Origin: Stappia taiwanensis
Lineage (GTDB): Bacteria; Pseudomonadota; Alphaproteobacteria; Rhizobiales; Stappiaceae
Reading direction: 5' to 3'
Length of the DNA stretch: 64,000 nt
Assembly (NCBI RefSeq): GCF_014635285.1
Contig: NZ_BMCR01000002.1
Span: forward strand, 372,001-436,000
The notes under the pieces are model-generated. The model saw only the letters and a list, made by a program, of their open reading frames with translations, had not been told where the DNA came from and did no database searches. Position numbers and translations under genes: made by a program. Positions 21,287-30,601 of this stretch are shown piece by piece. Position 1 is the first letter of the stretch. The number at the start of each line of letters is the position of its first letter.

Positions 21287-22465
21287 ATGCCTTGGAGCAA
21301 CCAGAACGGCGGCGGCGGCTGGAAAGGTGGCGGTAGCGGCGGCCCATGGGGGAGCGGCTCCGGCGGTGGTGGCGGCGGCGGCCCGTGGGGCGGCGGCCCG
21401 CAGCGTGGCGGCGGCGGCAATCCGCCCGACCTGGAAGAGCTGCTGAAGCGCAGCCAGAACACGCTGAAGACCGTGCTGCCCAGCGGCGGCAACCTGGGCT
21501 TCAAGGGCATCCTTCTGGCCATCGTGCTGGTGATCGGCATCTGGCTGGCAACCGGCTTCTACCGGGTGGAACAGGGCCAGGTCGGCGTCGAGCTGGTGCT
21601 TGGCGAGGTGACCAACCAGACCGCGCCGGGCCTTAACTACAACTGGCCCTACCCGCTGGGAACGGTCTACACCCCGGAAGTGCTGCGCATTCGCGAGCTG
21701 ACCGTCGGCATGCGCGAAACCGTGCGCGGCTCGCGGGTCAGCACCCAGGATGTGGTCGAGGAAAGCCTGATGCTGACCGGCGACGAGAACATCGTCGACG
21801 TCGACTTCAAGGTGCAATGGCGCATCCGCAACACCCCGGAAGGGGTCTCCAACTACCTGTTCAACATCCAGGACCCGGAAGCCACGGTGAAGGCCGTTGC
21901 CGAAAGCTCCATGCGTGAGGTGGTCGGCGAGAGCAAGATCGATTCCATCCTTGGTGAAAACCGTACGCCGATCCAGGTGGCGGTGCAGAGCCTGATGCAG
22001 GAAGCGCTCGACAGCTATGGCGCCGGCGTCGAGGTGACCGAGGTGCAGATGCAGAAGGTTGATCCGCCGCAGCAGGTGATCGAGGCCTTCCGCGACGTGC
22101 AGGCGGCCCGCGCCGACCAGGAGCGCATCCAGAACGAAGCCCAGACCTATGCCAACCGGGTGGTCCCGGAAGCCCGAGGCGAAGCGGCCCGCGTGCTTGA
22201 GGCGGCCAACGCCTACCGCGACCAGACCATCGCCGAGGCGAACGGTCAGGCACAGCGCTTCACCAAGGTGCTTGAGGAATACACCAAGGCCCCGGACGTC
22301 ACCCGCGAACGTCTCTACCTGGAGACCCTTGAGCAGGTGCTCGGCGCCAACAACAAGATCATCATCGACGAGAGCGCGAGCGGTGCCGGCGGCGTTGTCC
22401 CCTACCTGCCGCTTGATCAGCTCAACAAGTCTCAGGGCGCCGCCCGCAGTGGAGGCAACCAGTAA
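21287..22465 (+). CDS. hflK: FtsH protease activity modulator HflK
   Basis: Membrane subunit of the HflKC complex, which encloses and modulates the FtsH protease. The 392-residue protein starts with a glycine-rich cytoplasmic stretch, followed by one membrane segment at about residues 70-92 (GILLAIVLVIGIWLATGFY). The SPFH/prohibitin domain runs to about residue 290, and a coiled coil (ARADQERIQNEAQTYANRV) follows. ATG 21287 is chosen over an in-frame codon at 21227 because homologues begin MPWSNQNGGG-like. Its TAA overlaps the hflC ATG. Confidence 0.95.
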   Translation: MPWSNQNGGGGWKGGGSGGPWGSGSGGGGGGGPWGGGPQRGGGGNPPDLEELLKRSQNTLKTVLPSGGNLGFKGILLAIVLVIGIWLATGFYRVEQGQVGVELVLGEVTNQTAPGLNYNWPYPLGTVYTPEVLRIRELTVGMRETVRGSRVSTQDVVEESLMLTGDENIVDVDFKVQWRIRNTPEGVSNYLFNIQDPEATVKAVAESSMREVVGESKIDSILGENRTPIQVAVQSLMQEALDSYGAGVEVTEVQMQKVDPPQQVIEAFRDVQAARADQERIQNEAQTYANRVVPEARGEAARVLEAANAYRDQTIAEANGQAQRFTKVLEEYTKAPDVTRERLYLETLEQVLGANNKIIIDESASGAGGVVPYLPLDQLNKSQGAARSGGNQ

Positions 22466-23388
22466 TGAAAAACGGTTTTCTCGGTATCGGTGCGGTCATT
22501 GTCGCGGTTGTCGCGCTGGCCGCCTATCTGTCGATCTACATCGTCGACCCGGCCCAGCAGGCGCTGGTGCTGCAGTTCGGTGAGATCAAGAAGAGCGAGC
22601 GTGAGCCGGGCCTCAAGTTCAAGACGCCGTTCATCCAGAACGTCCATTACTTCGACAAGCGCGTGCTGGATCTCAACATGCCGCCGATCGAAGCGATCGC
22701 CGCGGACAAGAAGCGCCTGATCGTCGACGCCTTCGCCCGCTACCGCATCACCAATCCGGTGCTGTTCTACCAGACGGTGAACAACATCAACGAGGCGAAC
22801 CAGCGTCTGTCGACCTTCCTTCAGTCCAGCCTGCGTGCGGTGCTGGCCCGCGCCACCTTCGTGCAGGTGGTGCGCGACGAGCGCGCCGAGCTGATGGAGC
22901 AGATCCGCGTGGACGTCGCCTCGCGCGCCGCCCCGATCGGCATCGAGGTGATCGACGTGAAGATCCGCCGCGCCGACCTGCCGCAGACCAACTCCGACGC
23001 GATCTTCCGCCGGATGCAGACCGAGCGTCAGCGCGAGGCGACCGAGATCCGCGCCCAGGGTGAGGAGCAGGCCCGCCGCATCCGCTCGCGCGCCGATCGC
23101 GATGCAACGGTGCTGATCGCCGAGGCAAAGCGGGATTCGGAAATCGTGCGTGGTGACGGTGACGCGGAGCGGAACCGGATCTTCGCCGAGGCCTTCGGCC
23201 AGAATCCGGAGTTCTTCTCCTTCTACCGCTCCATGCAGGCCTATGCGGCCGGCCTGAAGTCCGGCGACACCTCCATGGTGCTGTCGCCGAACTCGGAGTT
23301 CTTCCGTTACTTCCGCGACCCGCGCGGCGTGGCGGAACCGGCGGCTCCCGGCCAGTCCCCCTCGCCGGCAGGCGCTATCGCGCAGTGA
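22465..23388 (+). CDS. hflC: protease modulator HflC
   Basis: Partner of HflK, with one N-terminal membrane anchor (residues 5-25, LGIGAVIVAVVALAAYLSIY) and an SPFH domain (IVDPAQQALVLQFGEIK, IEAIAADKKRLIVDAFARYR). A charged coiled coil (ERQREATEIRAQGEEQARRI) leads into a C-terminal segment ending SPSPAGAIAQ. It has 307 residues. It is coupled to hflK upstream (TAATG) and to the DUF2065 gene downstream (GTGA). Confidence 0.95.
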   Translation: MKNGFLGIGAVIVAVVALAAYLSIYIVDPAQQALVLQFGEIKKSEREPGLKFKTPFIQNVHYFDKRVLDLNMPPIEAIAADKKRLIVDAFARYRITNPVLFYQTVNNINEANQRLSTFLQSSLRAVLARATFVQVVRDERAELMEQIRVDVASRAAPIGIEVIDVKIRRADLPQTNSDAIFRRMQTERQREATEIRAQGEEQARRIRSRADRDATVLIAEAKRDSEIVRGDGDAERNRIFAEAFGQNPEFFSFYRSMQAYAAGLKSGDTSMVLSPNSEFFRYFRDPRGVAEPAAPGQSPSPAGAIAQ

Positions 23389-23570
23389 CCGACCTGTGGG
23401 TCGCGCTGGGATTGGTCCTGGCGCTGGAAGGCACCCTCTACGCCCTGGCTCCGGGCGCCATGAAACAGGCCATCCGGCAGATGCTCGATCTGCCGGATAA
23501 CGTCCTCCGCGCCGGAGGATTGGCGGCCCTGGTGATCGGCGTTCTCGTGGTCTGGGCGGTTCGAGGCTAA
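23385..23570 (+). CDS. DUF2065 small membrane protein
   Basis: A 61-residue protein with two membrane helices (LWVALGLVLALEGTLYALAP and AGGLAALVIGVLVVW) joined by a short charged loop. DUF2065 genes commonly sit just after hflC, so it may assist the HflKC-FtsH complex; no biochemical role is established. It starts with GTG overlapping the hflC stop. Confidence 0.88.
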   Translation: MTDLWVALGLVLALEGTLYALAPGAMKQAIRQMLDLPDNVLRAGGLAALVIGVLVVWAVRG

Positions 23571-23695
23571 GATGACACACTGACAGACGGTCGGGCGCGT
23601 GGCGGCTCTCTTGCCGCCCTCGCCTGCCCCTGAACGATCCGCGGCACCGGCCCCCTCGCACGGCCCCGGCGCCGCAAAGTGGAGGACGACGGCCG

Positions 23696-25189
23696 ATGGC
23701 CCTGTTGAACGCCGATTTCATTCGCAACGTCTCCCGCCGCGCCACCGTCGCGGCAATGGCGGGCGTGGTCGGGCTCGCCCTGAGCGTGGCCGACATGCGA
23801 CCTGCCGTCGCCCAGGGCCCGGACAGCGTGCCGGACCTGGCCGAATCCCTGCTTGACGCGGTTGTGAACATTTCCACCGCCCAGAACGTCAAGGCACAGC
23901 GCTCCGTGCCGCTGCCACAGGTTCCCGAAGGCTCTCCGTTCCAGGAATTCTTCGATGAATTCTTCAACCGGCAGAACCGGGACAACGGTCGCCCCCGGCG
24001 GGTGCAGTCCCTCGGCTCCGGCTTCGTGCTGGCCGGCGAGGACGGCATCATCATCACCAACAATCACGTGATCGAGGGCGCCGACGAGATCACCGTCAAC
24101 TTCAACGATGGCAGCAAGCTGCCCGCTGAAGTGATCGGCACCGACCCGAAGACCGATCTTGCGGTCCTGAAGGTCACCCCGACCAAGCCGCTCAAGTCCG
24201 TGTCCTTCGGCGATTCGGAAAAGATGCGGGTCGGCGAATGGGTGATGGCCATCGGCAACCCCTTCGGCCTTGGCGGCACGGTCACCACCGGCATCGTTTC
24301 CGCCCGCAACCGAGACATCAATTCCGGCCCCTATGACAACTACATCCAGACCGATGCCTCGATCAATCGCGGCAACTCCGGTGGTCCGCTGTTCAACGCG
24401 GCCGGTGAGGTGATCGGCATCAACACGGCGATCATCTCCCCCTCGGGCGGTTCGATCGGCATCGGCTTCGCCATCCCCTCCGAGACCGCGACCCGGGTGA
24501 TTGCCCAGTTGCGCGAGTTCGGCGAGACCCGGCGCGGCTGGCTCGGCGTGCGCATTCAGGAAGTCACCGACGAGATCGCCGAAAGCCTTGGCATGGACAA
24601 GGCCGAGGGCGCTCTGGTCGCCGGCATCACCGAGGGCGGTCCGGCCGAGACCGCCGGACTTGAGGCGGGCGATGTGATCCTCGACTTCAACGGCGAAGAG
24701 GTGCCGACCATGCGCGATCTGCCGCGCATGGTGGCCGATACGCCGGTCGGCAAGGAGGTTGAGGTCACCGTTCTGCGCAAGGGCAAGGAAGTGATGCTGA
24801 CCGTCACCCTTGGCCGTCTCGAAGAGGCCGATGGCGAGGCCAGCGCGAATGGCGGCACCAAGAAGCCCGGCGACAAGCCCGCGGAAATGCCCGAAGTGCT
24901 CGGCATGACCCTTTCCTCCCTCACCGACGAGATGCGCGAGAAATTCAGCATCGCCGAGAATGTGAAGGGCGTCGTCATCACCGAGGTCGAAGGCGGTTCG
25001 GACGCCGAGGAAAAGCGCATTCGCGCCGGCGACGTGATCGTTGAGGTGGCCCAGGAGCCGGTCAGCAAGCCGGCCGATGTCACCGCCCGCCTGAAGACGC
25101 TTGAGGAAGACGGCCGCCGGCTCGCCCTGCTGCTGCTGTCGAATGCCCAAGGCGAGGTCCGCTTCATCCCGCTTCCGATCGACAAGTGA
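23696..25189 (+). CDS. degP: periplasmic Do-family serine endopeptidase
   Basis: A 497-residue HtrA/Do protease-chaperone that degrades misfolded envelope proteins. The signal peptide ends near ADMRPAVAQ (cut about residue 39). The trypsin-like domain has the triad H124 (TNNHVI), D154 (TDLAVLKV) and S228 (RGNSGGPLFN). Two PDZ domains follow (about 275-370 and 395-490). An acidic linker lies between the PDZ domains. The ribosome site is GGAGGACG. It follows hflKC, a common quality-control cluster in this group. Confidence 0.95.
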   Translation: MALLNADFIRNVSRRATVAAMAGVVGLALSVADMRPAVAQGPDSVPDLAESLLDAVVNISTAQNVKAQRSVPLPQVPEGSPFQEFFDEFFNRQNRDNGRPRRVQSLGSGFVLAGEDGIIITNNHVIEGADEITVNFNDGSKLPAEVIGTDPKTDLAVLKVTPTKPLKSVSFGDSEKMRVGEWVMAIGNPFGLGGTVTTGIVSARNRDINSGPYDNYIQTDASINRGNSGGPLFNAAGEVIGINTAIISPSGGSIGIGFAIPSETATRVIAQLREFGETRRGWLGVRIQEVTDEIAESLGMDKAEGALVAGITEGGPAETAGLEAGDVILDFNGEEVPTMRDLPRMVADTPVGKEVEVTVLRKGKEVMLTVTLGRLEEADGEASANGGTKKPGDKPAEMPEVLGMTLSSLTDEMREKFSIAENVKGVVITEVEGGSDAEEKRIRAGDVIVEVAQEPVSKPADVTARLKTLEEDGRRLALLLLSNAQGEVRFIPLPIDK

Positions 25190-25251
25190 TCGCGGCCCCC
25201 TGCGGGCCCCTGCCCGCCGGACCGGGGCAAACACCTTCAGACGCAAGACAC

Positions 25252-25288
25252 AAAAAAGGCCGCCGCGCCCCTGGCGCGGCGGCCTTTT
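25252..25288. terminator. bidirectional Rho-independent terminator
   Basis: AAAAGGCCGCCGCGCC pairs with GGCGCGGCGGCCTTTT. Runs of A and T on the two sides serve degP on one strand and serB on the other. Confidence 0.9.
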
Positions 25289-25321
25289 GCATGGCCCCGG
25301 CAGTTTGACCGCAATGCGCCG

Positions 25322-26221
25322 TCAGGCGACCTCGGCGAACTCCTCGACCCCATAGCCCTGCAGGTAAAGCAGCGCCGTCAGATCGCCATGTTCGATCCGT
25401 GCATCCGCCGCAGCACCGACCGCCGGCTTGGCATGATAGGCAACGCCCAGCCCGGCCAGCTCGATCATCGACAGGTCATTGGCGCCATCACCCACCGCGA
25501 GGGCTGCCTCGGCGGCAAGCCCCTGTTCCGACAGAAGCTCCTTCAGCCGTTGCCGCTTGGCTTCCCGCCCCAGGATCGGCTCGCCGACCTTGCCGGTCAG
25601 CTTGTCGTCTTCGATGATCAGCGTATTGGCGCGATGCTCATGAAACCCCACGGCCCTGGCGATGCGGTCGGTAAAGGCGGTAAACCCGCCGGAGACAAGC
25701 GCGCAATAGGCACCGTTGGCACGCATGGTGCACACCAGCGTGCGCGCGCCGGGCGTGAGGGTGATGTTCTCCGCGATCACCTTGTCGATCACCGAGGCAT
25801 CGAGCCCGGCCAGCATCGCGGCGCGCTCGCGCAAGGCCGGCTCGAACTCCAGCTCACCGCGCATCGCCCGTTCGGTGATCGCGGCGATTTCCGCCTTGCG
25901 ACCGACCATCGCCGCCAGCTCGTCGATGCATTCCTGGCCGATCATGGTGGAATCCATATCGGCGATCAGCAGGCGCTTGCGCCGACCTTCTCTGTTTTGC
26001 ACAAACACATCGAGCGGCGCATCGCCGATCGCGGCGCGTAGCGCCTGTTCATGCACACCCGGATCGACAGCGCCGCTGGCGAATGCAATATCAACCGCAA
26101 CGCCGGGATTGAGTGTCTCGATGCCGGCCACATCGGGCAGTTCCCGGGCAAGCCGGGCGGCAAGATCGTCCGTGAGCACCGGCGTCTTCGGATCGGCAAG
26201 GATCGTTGCGACCTGGGTCAT
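25322..26221 (-). CDS. serB: phosphoserine phosphatase
   Basis: Removes phosphate from phosphoserine in the last step of serine synthesis. The 299-residue protein has an N-terminal ACT-like regulatory part (residues 1-80) and a HAD phosphatase domain. In LLIADMDSTMIGQE, D88 is the nucleophile and D90 the general acid. SGGFTAF is motif II and GDGANDLSMI holds the Mg2+-binding Asp pair. Its ATG is only about 36 bp from the divergent miaA start. Confidence 0.96.
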   Translation of the reverse strand: MTQVATILADPKTPVLTDDLAARLARELPDVAGIETLNPGVAVDIAFASGAVDPGVHEQALRAAIGDAPLDVFVQNREGRRKRLLIADMDSTMIGQECIDELAAMVGRKAEIAAITERAMRGELEFEPALRERAAMLAGLDASVIDKVIAENITLTPGARTLVCTMRANGAYCALVSGGFTAFTDRIARAVGFHEHRANTLIIEDDKLTGKVGEPILGREAKRQRLKELLSEQGLAAEAALAVGDGANDLSMIELAGLGVAYHAKPAVGAAADARIEHGDLTALLYLQGYGVEEFAEVA

Positions 26222-26256
26222 CGTGCGGCAGGGTCCTTGAAAGAGGGGAAAGAGAA

Positions 26257-27186
26257 TTGGCGGAACAGGTGGTGTTGATAGCCGGGCCAACGGCAAGCGG
26301 CAAGTCGGCGCTGGCATTGGCGCTGGCCGAGCGGCTCGGCGCGATGATCGTCAACGCCGACTCCATGCAGGTCTACGCCGACCTCGACATCCTCACCGCT
26401 CGCCCCGGCGCGGAGGATTTGGCACGGGCCGAGCACCGCCTCTACGGCCATGTGGACCCGGCCCGGCGCTACTCCGTCGCCCAGTGGCTCGAAGAGGTCG
26501 GCGCGATGCTGGACGAAGCCGCTGAACGGCACCAGCCGGCAATCGTTGTCGGCGGCACCGGGCTGTACTTCACGGCGCTGACGCAAGGGCTCTCCAGTGT
26601 GCCGCCGATTCCACCTCAGATCCGCGAGAAATGGCGCGCCAAGGCCGAAGCCCCGGCCGGCTGGCTGCACGCCAATCTGGCCGAGCGGGATCCCGCGATG
26701 GCCCAGCGTCTGAAACCGGGCGATACCCAGCGGCTGATCCGCGCGCTGGAAGTCATCGAGGGCACCGGGAAGTCGCTGCTGCACTGGCAGCAGACCGCCG
26801 GCCCCGCGCGGGTCGGCCCGGAGGCGCCGCGTCTGGTGCTGGCCCCGCCCCGCCCCTGGCTGCATGCGCGGATCGCCGAGCGTTTCGATGCGATGATCGC
26901 CGCCGGCGCGGTGGAGGAAGCCCGCCAGCTTTGCGCGCGCCAGCTTGACCCCGCCCTTCCGGCGATGAAGGCCATCGGCCTGCGCGAACTCGGGGCACTG
27001 CCCGCCGACCTTGCCGGGCTGGATCATGCATGCGAGCGGGCAAAGACGGAGACCCGCCGCTTTGCCAAGCGGCAGGAGACCTTTTTTCGCGGCCAATTGG
27101 GCGACTGGCCACGCGCCGATCCAAGCAGCAGCAGCCCGGAGCAGCTCGCCGCTCCTCTGGCCGAACAGTTGGTGACTGGAAATTAA
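26257..27186 (+). CDS. miaA: tRNA dimethylallyltransferase
   Basis: Adds a dimethylallyl group to A37 of tRNAs reading codons that start with U. The P-loop is IAGPTASGKSALALALAERL. DSMQVYADLDILTARP carries the catalytic Asp, and VVGGTGLYFTALTQGL and GDTQRLIRALEVIEGTG follow. The length is 309 from the proposed TTG start at 26257, preceded by GAGGGGAAAGAG. No ATG fits: the only upstream start candidate (TTG 26206) would overlap serB. GTG codons at 26269 and 26272 are weaker alternatives. Confidence 0.93.
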   Translation: MAEQVVLIAGPTASGKSALALALAERLGAMIVNADSMQVYADLDILTARPGAEDLARAEHRLYGHVDPARRYSVAQWLEEVGAMLDEAAERHQPAIVVGGTGLYFTALTQGLSSVPPIPPQIREKWRAKAEAPAGWLHANLAERDPAMAQRLKPGDTQRLIRALEVIEGTGKSLLHWQQTAGPARVGPEAPRLVLAPPRPWLHARIAERFDAMIAAGAVEEARQLCARQLDPALPAMKAIGLRELGALPADLAGLDHACERAKTETRRFAKRQETFFRGQLGDWPRADPSSSSPEQLAAPLAEQLVTGN

Positions 27187-27397
27187 CGAAAAATCGCCTT
27201 TCGGTTGAAACGCCCTGATTTTAGCACAATCCTCGGCTATCCCTCTTGCCAGCTTGTGGAGAGCGTTACCCAGCCCGATAAAATCTCCGCATCGTCGGAC
27301 ATCTGTCGTGATTTGGCTGTAACATTGCCTGTAGCGCGCGCGGGAGGAGACACCGGTCGCTGCGCTGACAAAAAAGACACACAACAGGGAGGACGGC

Positions 27398-27940
27398 ATG
27401 GTGGATACCCCCATCCTTGCAACGGACCGAATGATGCTGCGCACGTTCAACGCGCGGGATCTGGACGATTTGCACGCATTGCACGCCGATCCCAATGTGA
27501 ACCTCCATCTTGGATCGCATGAGATCATCCGCAGCCGAGCCGATGCCCAGCGCCACCTCACCGATTACATCACCGGTCAGGAACGGCGCGGCTTCAGCCA
27601 GTGGAAGGTGATCCTGCACGATGGCACCTTTGTCGGCCGGGCCGGCTTTTCGGTCTATCCGGAAACCTCCGAGGTCGCGCTCAGCATCTGCCTGATCGCG
27701 AAGTACTGGGGACGCGGCTATGCCTCCGAACTGGCTGCCGCGCTGGTCGACTGGTTTTTCGAGCGCACCTACTTCACCCATCTCATCGCCTTTGTTGCCA
27801 GCGGCAACGAACCGGCACGGCGGATGATGGAGGGCATCGGCTTCCGTCTGCGCCAGCGCACCCGGATCGACGACGACGCCTTCGATTGCCTGCAGATCCT
27901 CTCGCCCGCGCTGGAACGCCGTTTCGCCAACGCCGGCTGA
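27398..27940 (+). CDS. GNAT family N-acetyltransferase (RimJ/RimL type)
   Basis: A 180-residue acetyltransferase of the type that modifies ribosomal proteins, amino acids or antibiotics. ATDRMMLRTFNARDLDDLHAL is the typical N-terminal strand, SICLIAKYWGRGYASELAAA the acetyl-CoA loop, and VASGNEPARRMMEGIGFRL the C-terminal signature. The substrate is not predictable. The 211-bp gap before it is AT-richer and presumably holds its promoter; no clear boxes are seen. Confidence 0.87.
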   Translation: MVDTPILATDRMMLRTFNARDLDDLHALHADPNVNLHLGSHEIIRSRADAQRHLTDYITGQERRGFSQWKVILHDGTFVGRAGFSVYPETSEVALSICLIAKYWGRGYASELAAALVDWFFERTYFTHLIAFVASGNEPARRMMEGIGFRLRQRTRIDDDAFDCLQILSPALERRFANAG

Positions 27941-27985
27941 CCTCACGCATTCCCAAGGGCGACGGCCCCCCCTTCCCCGCGAAAC

Positions 27986-28018
27986 AAAAAGCCCCCGGCA
28001 GGACCGGGGGCTTTCTCG
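27986..28018. terminator. bidirectional Rho-independent terminator
   Basis: AAAGCCCCCGG pairs with CCGGGGGCTTT around CAGGA, with five A's on one side and TCTCGTT on the other. It ends the GNAT gene and, on the other strand, leuA. Confidence 0.88.
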
Positions 28019-28045
28019 TTGATCGGACTACGACTGCCTCGGCCG

Positions 28046-29593
28046 TCAGACCGCACGCAACTCGTGATGATCGGGGCGGTTCTGCCGTGCCATCAACCGG
28101 TTGAGCGCCGAAACATAGGCCCGGGCCGAGGCCACCAGCGTATCGGTATCCGCGCCCTTGCCGGTCGCCATGCGGCCATTTTGCTCCAGCCGCACCGACA
28201 CTTCCGCCTGCGCGTCCGTGCCCTCGGTCACCGCATGAACCTGATAGAGCGACAGGTTCGCTTCATGCGGCAGGATTTCCTTGATGGCGTTGAAGGTCGC
28301 ATCTACCGGCCCGTCGCCGGAGCACTCCCGGGTCTCGTGCCGGCCATTCACATCCATGGTCAGGATCGCCTTCTGCGGCCCGCCGGTTCCGGCGATCACC
28401 GTCAGGGCGATCACCTTGATCTGCTCGCCCTGGGTGGCGATCTCGTTCTCCACGAGCGCTTCGATATCCTCGTCGTAGATGTGCTTCTTGCGGTCGGCCA
28501 GTTCCTTGAAGCGGCGGAAGGCCTCCTCGAAGGCATTGTCGCCGATTTCGTAGCCCAGCTCCTCCAGCTTCTGGCGGAAGGCGTGACGGCCGGAATGCTT
28601 GCCCATCACCAGCGAGGTTTCCTTCACCCCGACGTCTTCCGGGCGCATGATCTCATAGGTCTCGGCGTTCTTCAGCATCCCGTCCTGGTGGATGCCGCTC
28701 TCATGGGCGAAGGCGTTCTTGCCGACGATGGCCTTGTTGTACTGCACCGGGAAACCGGAGACCGCCGACACCAGCTTGGAGGCCCGCGTCACGAATTTCG
28801 GATCGACCGAACACTCATAAGGCAGCACGTCGGACCGGGTCCGGAGCGCCATCACCACCTCTTCCAGCGCCGCGTTGCCGGCACGCTCGCCCAGACCGTT
28901 GATGGTGCATTCGATCTGCCGCGCGCCGCCGGCGACACCGGCCAGCGAGTTGGCAACCGCCAGCCCCAGGTCGTTGTGGCAATGCACGGAGAAGATCGCC
29001 TTGTCCGCATCCGGCACCGTGTTGCGGATCGCCTCGAACATCGCCCGGTATTCGTCCGGCGTGGCATAGCCCACCGTGTCGGGCAGATTGATGGTGGTGG
29101 CGCCGGCGCGGATCGCCGCCTCGACGCAGCGGCTGAGATATTCGATCGGCGTGCGGGTGGCATCCATCGCCGACCATTCCACATCGTCAATCAGGTTGCG
29201 CGCCCGGGTCACCGTCGAGGTGATGATCTCCAGAACCTCTTCCTCGGTCTTCTTCATCTGGAACTCCAGATGGATCGGCGAGGTGGACACGAAGGTATGG
29301 ATCCGGCCGCGGCGCGCATGGCGCACCGCATCGCCAGCCCGGTCGATATCGGCATTGATCGCCCGCGCCAGACCGGCGATCACCGCCTTGTCGGCGCGCT
29401 TGGCGATCTCGCACACCGCCTCGAAATCGCCGTTGGAGGCGATCGGGAACCCGGCCTCGATGATATCGACGCCCATGTCATCGAGAATCTCGGCGACCTG
29501 CAGCTTCTCCTCCAGCGTCATCGACGCGCCGGGGGATTGCTCGCCATCGCGCAAGGTGGTGTCGAAAATTACTACGTGATCCTGGCCAGACAT
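28046..29593 (-). CDS. leuA: 2-isopropylmalate synthase
   Basis: Condenses acetyl-CoA with 2-ketoisovalerate, the first step of leucine synthesis. The 515-residue long-form enzyme has the catalytic TIM barrel with [16 protein letters not shown] at the start. [13 protein letters not shown] and the metal-binding HCHNDLGLA are present. [11 protein letters not shown] follows, then a C-terminal leucine-binding regulatory domain (about 390-510). Feedback inhibition by leucine is expected. Upstream is a leader peptide with four consecutive Leu codons. Confidence 0.97.
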   Translation of the reverse strand: MSGQDHVVIFDTTLRDGEQSPGASMTLEEKLQVAEILDDMGVDIIEAGFPIASNGDFEAVCEIAKRADKAVIAGLARAINADIDRAGDAVRHARRGRIHTFVSTSPIHLEFQMKKTEEEVLEIITSTVTRARNLIDDVEWSAMDATRTPIEYLSRCVEAAIRAGATTINLPDTVGYATPDEYRAMFEAIRNTVPDADKAIFSVHCHNDLGLAVANSLAGVAGGARQIECTINGLGERAGNAALEEVVMALRTRSDVLPYECSVDPKFVTRASKLVSAVSGFPVQYNKAIVGKNAFAHESGIHQDGMLKNAETYEIMRPEDVGVKETSLVMGKHSGRHAFRQKLEELGYEIGDNAFEEAFRRFKELADRKKHIYDEDIEALVENEIATQGEQIKVIALTVIAGTGGPQKAILTMDVNGRHETRECSGDGPVDATFNAIKEILPHEANLSLYQVHAVTEGTDAQAEVSVRLEQNGRMATGKGADTDTLVASARAYVSALNRLMARQNRPDHHELRAV

Positions 29594-29694
29594 GGGTTCG
29601 GTGCCTTCCGTTTTGCAGCTCTCCGCCGGCTGTCGCAGTGCGAGCCTGTCACGCGGGAGCGATCATCAGATACTTTGGGAGGGTGTCGTCATAT

Positions 29695-29742
29695 CCCCTG
29701 AGTGCCCGCCCACGTTGATCCGGGGCAGCCGACGCTCAGGGG
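29695..29742 (-). promoter_or_regulatory. attenuator-like hairpin of the leuA leader
   Basis: CCCCTGAG and CTCAGGGG form an 8-bp stem. On the minus strand its first arm covers the last Pro codon and stop of the leader peptide. A ribosome stalled on the preceding Leu codons would block this arm. I see no U-rich terminator between here and leuA, so control may act through translation or a Rho-type mechanism. Confidence 0.5.
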
Positions 29743-29837
29743 CTGGTAAGGAGAAGGAGACCGCCATGACGAAGGCATCCGCCGCGCGTTGCCCGCGCGT
29801 CGATCGCAAAAGCGGCGATGGTGCCAGCGGCGATCAT
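29736..29837 (-). CDS. putative leuA leader peptide
   Basis: A 33-codon reading frame from ATG 29837 to TGA 29736 ends in GGLLLLTSP, with four consecutive Leu codons (CTC CTT CTC CTT) four codons before the stop. It lies 142 bp upstream of leuA on the same strand. Leucine-rich leader peptides before leuA are a known attenuation device in Proteobacteria. The stop codon overlaps the first arm of a stable hairpin. The initiation site has only a weak GGACGAGA ribosome site, so the exact start is less certain than the Leu run. Confidence 0.65.
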   Translation of the reverse strand: MIAAGTIAAFAIDARATRGGCLRHGGLLLLTSP

Positions 29838-29973
29838 GCGTCTCGTCCAGATCCTGTCTCACCCACCGTCACTGCGACGGAGGAAACCTCGACAACGTTG
29901 CGTCCCACATGTGAACGAAGCGTTAACGGGGCTCTTTGGTACCCGATCGGCCCCGCTGTTGCAAGGCCGCTGA

Positions 29974-30006
29974 TTGGCGCGGGCCGCCCCCACGGGTCCG
30001 CGCCAA
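29974..30006 (-). terminator. hairpin after ilvN
   Basis: TTGGCGCGG and CCGCGCCAA form a 9-bp stem starting five bases after the ilvN stop. It lacks a U tract and may stabilise or end the ilvBN mRNA ahead of the leuA leader. Confidence 0.45.
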
Positions 30007-30011
30007 GTTTC

Positions 30012-30584
30012 TCAGAGCCCTTCCGGCCCGCGCTGCAGGGCGGCGACGCCGGAGCGCGACACCTCGACCAGACCGAGCGGTTTCAGGATCGAGATGAACT
30101 GATCCACCTTGTTGGTCCGGCCGGTGATCTCGAACACGAAATGCTCGGCCGTGGCGTCGATCACCGTTGCCCGGAAGGCATCGGCCAGACGCAAGGCTTC
30201 CAGCCGCTTTTCGCCGACCCCAGCCACCTTGATCAGCGCCAGTTCCCGCTCCAGCGGCTTTTCGAAATTGCGCCCGCGCGCCTCCACCGTCAGGTTGGTC
30301 ACCCGGTGGATCGGCACCAGCCGCTCAAGCTGATGGTGGATCTGCTCGATCACCAGCGGCGTGCCGGTGGTGACGATGGTGATCCGCGACAGGTGCTTTT
30401 CGTGCTCGGTCTCCGACACGGTCAGGCTGTCGATGTTGTAGCCCCGACCGGAGAACAGGCCGATCACCCGGGCAAGAACGCCCGGTTCGTTGTCGACGAG
30501 CACCGATAGCGTGTGGCTTTCGGGCGTTTCGGTGACCGCTGCCATGAAATAGGCGGACGGTGCGTTAAGGTTCTGCGCGTTCAT
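30012..30584 (-). CDS. ilvN: acetolactate synthase small (regulatory) subunit
   Basis: Regulatory subunit that confers valine feedback inhibition and activates IlvB. The 190-residue protein has an N-terminal ACT domain (HTLSVLVDNEPGVLARVIGLFSGRGYNIDSL) and a C-terminal ACT-like half (ELALIKVAGVGEKR, VFEITGRTNKVDQF). The ATG at 30584 is preferred because GGGAAAGA lies eight bases upstream. A GTG at 30605 overlapping the ilvB stop would add seven residues. Confidence 0.95.
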   Translation of the reverse strand: MNAQNLNAPSAYFMAAVTETPESHTLSVLVDNEPGVLARVIGLFSGRGYNIDSLTVSETEHEKHLSRITIVTTGTPLVIEQIHHQLERLVPIHRVTNLTVEARGRNFEKPLERELALIKVAGVGEKRLEALRLADAFRATVIDATAEHFVFEITGRTNKVDQFISILKPLGLVEVSRSGVAALQRGPEGL

Positions 30585-30601
30585 CAGTCTGTCTTTCCCG
30601 T

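Noticed and set aside
21287-21450. Glycine-codon-rich start of hflK as a microsatellite
   Set aside because: A Gly-rich N-terminus is normal for HflK in this group.
29766-30509. Plus-strand reading frame preceded by a doubled AAGGAG
   Set aside because: The purine run is the complement of the four Leu codons of the leuA leader, and the frame continues antisense through ilvN.
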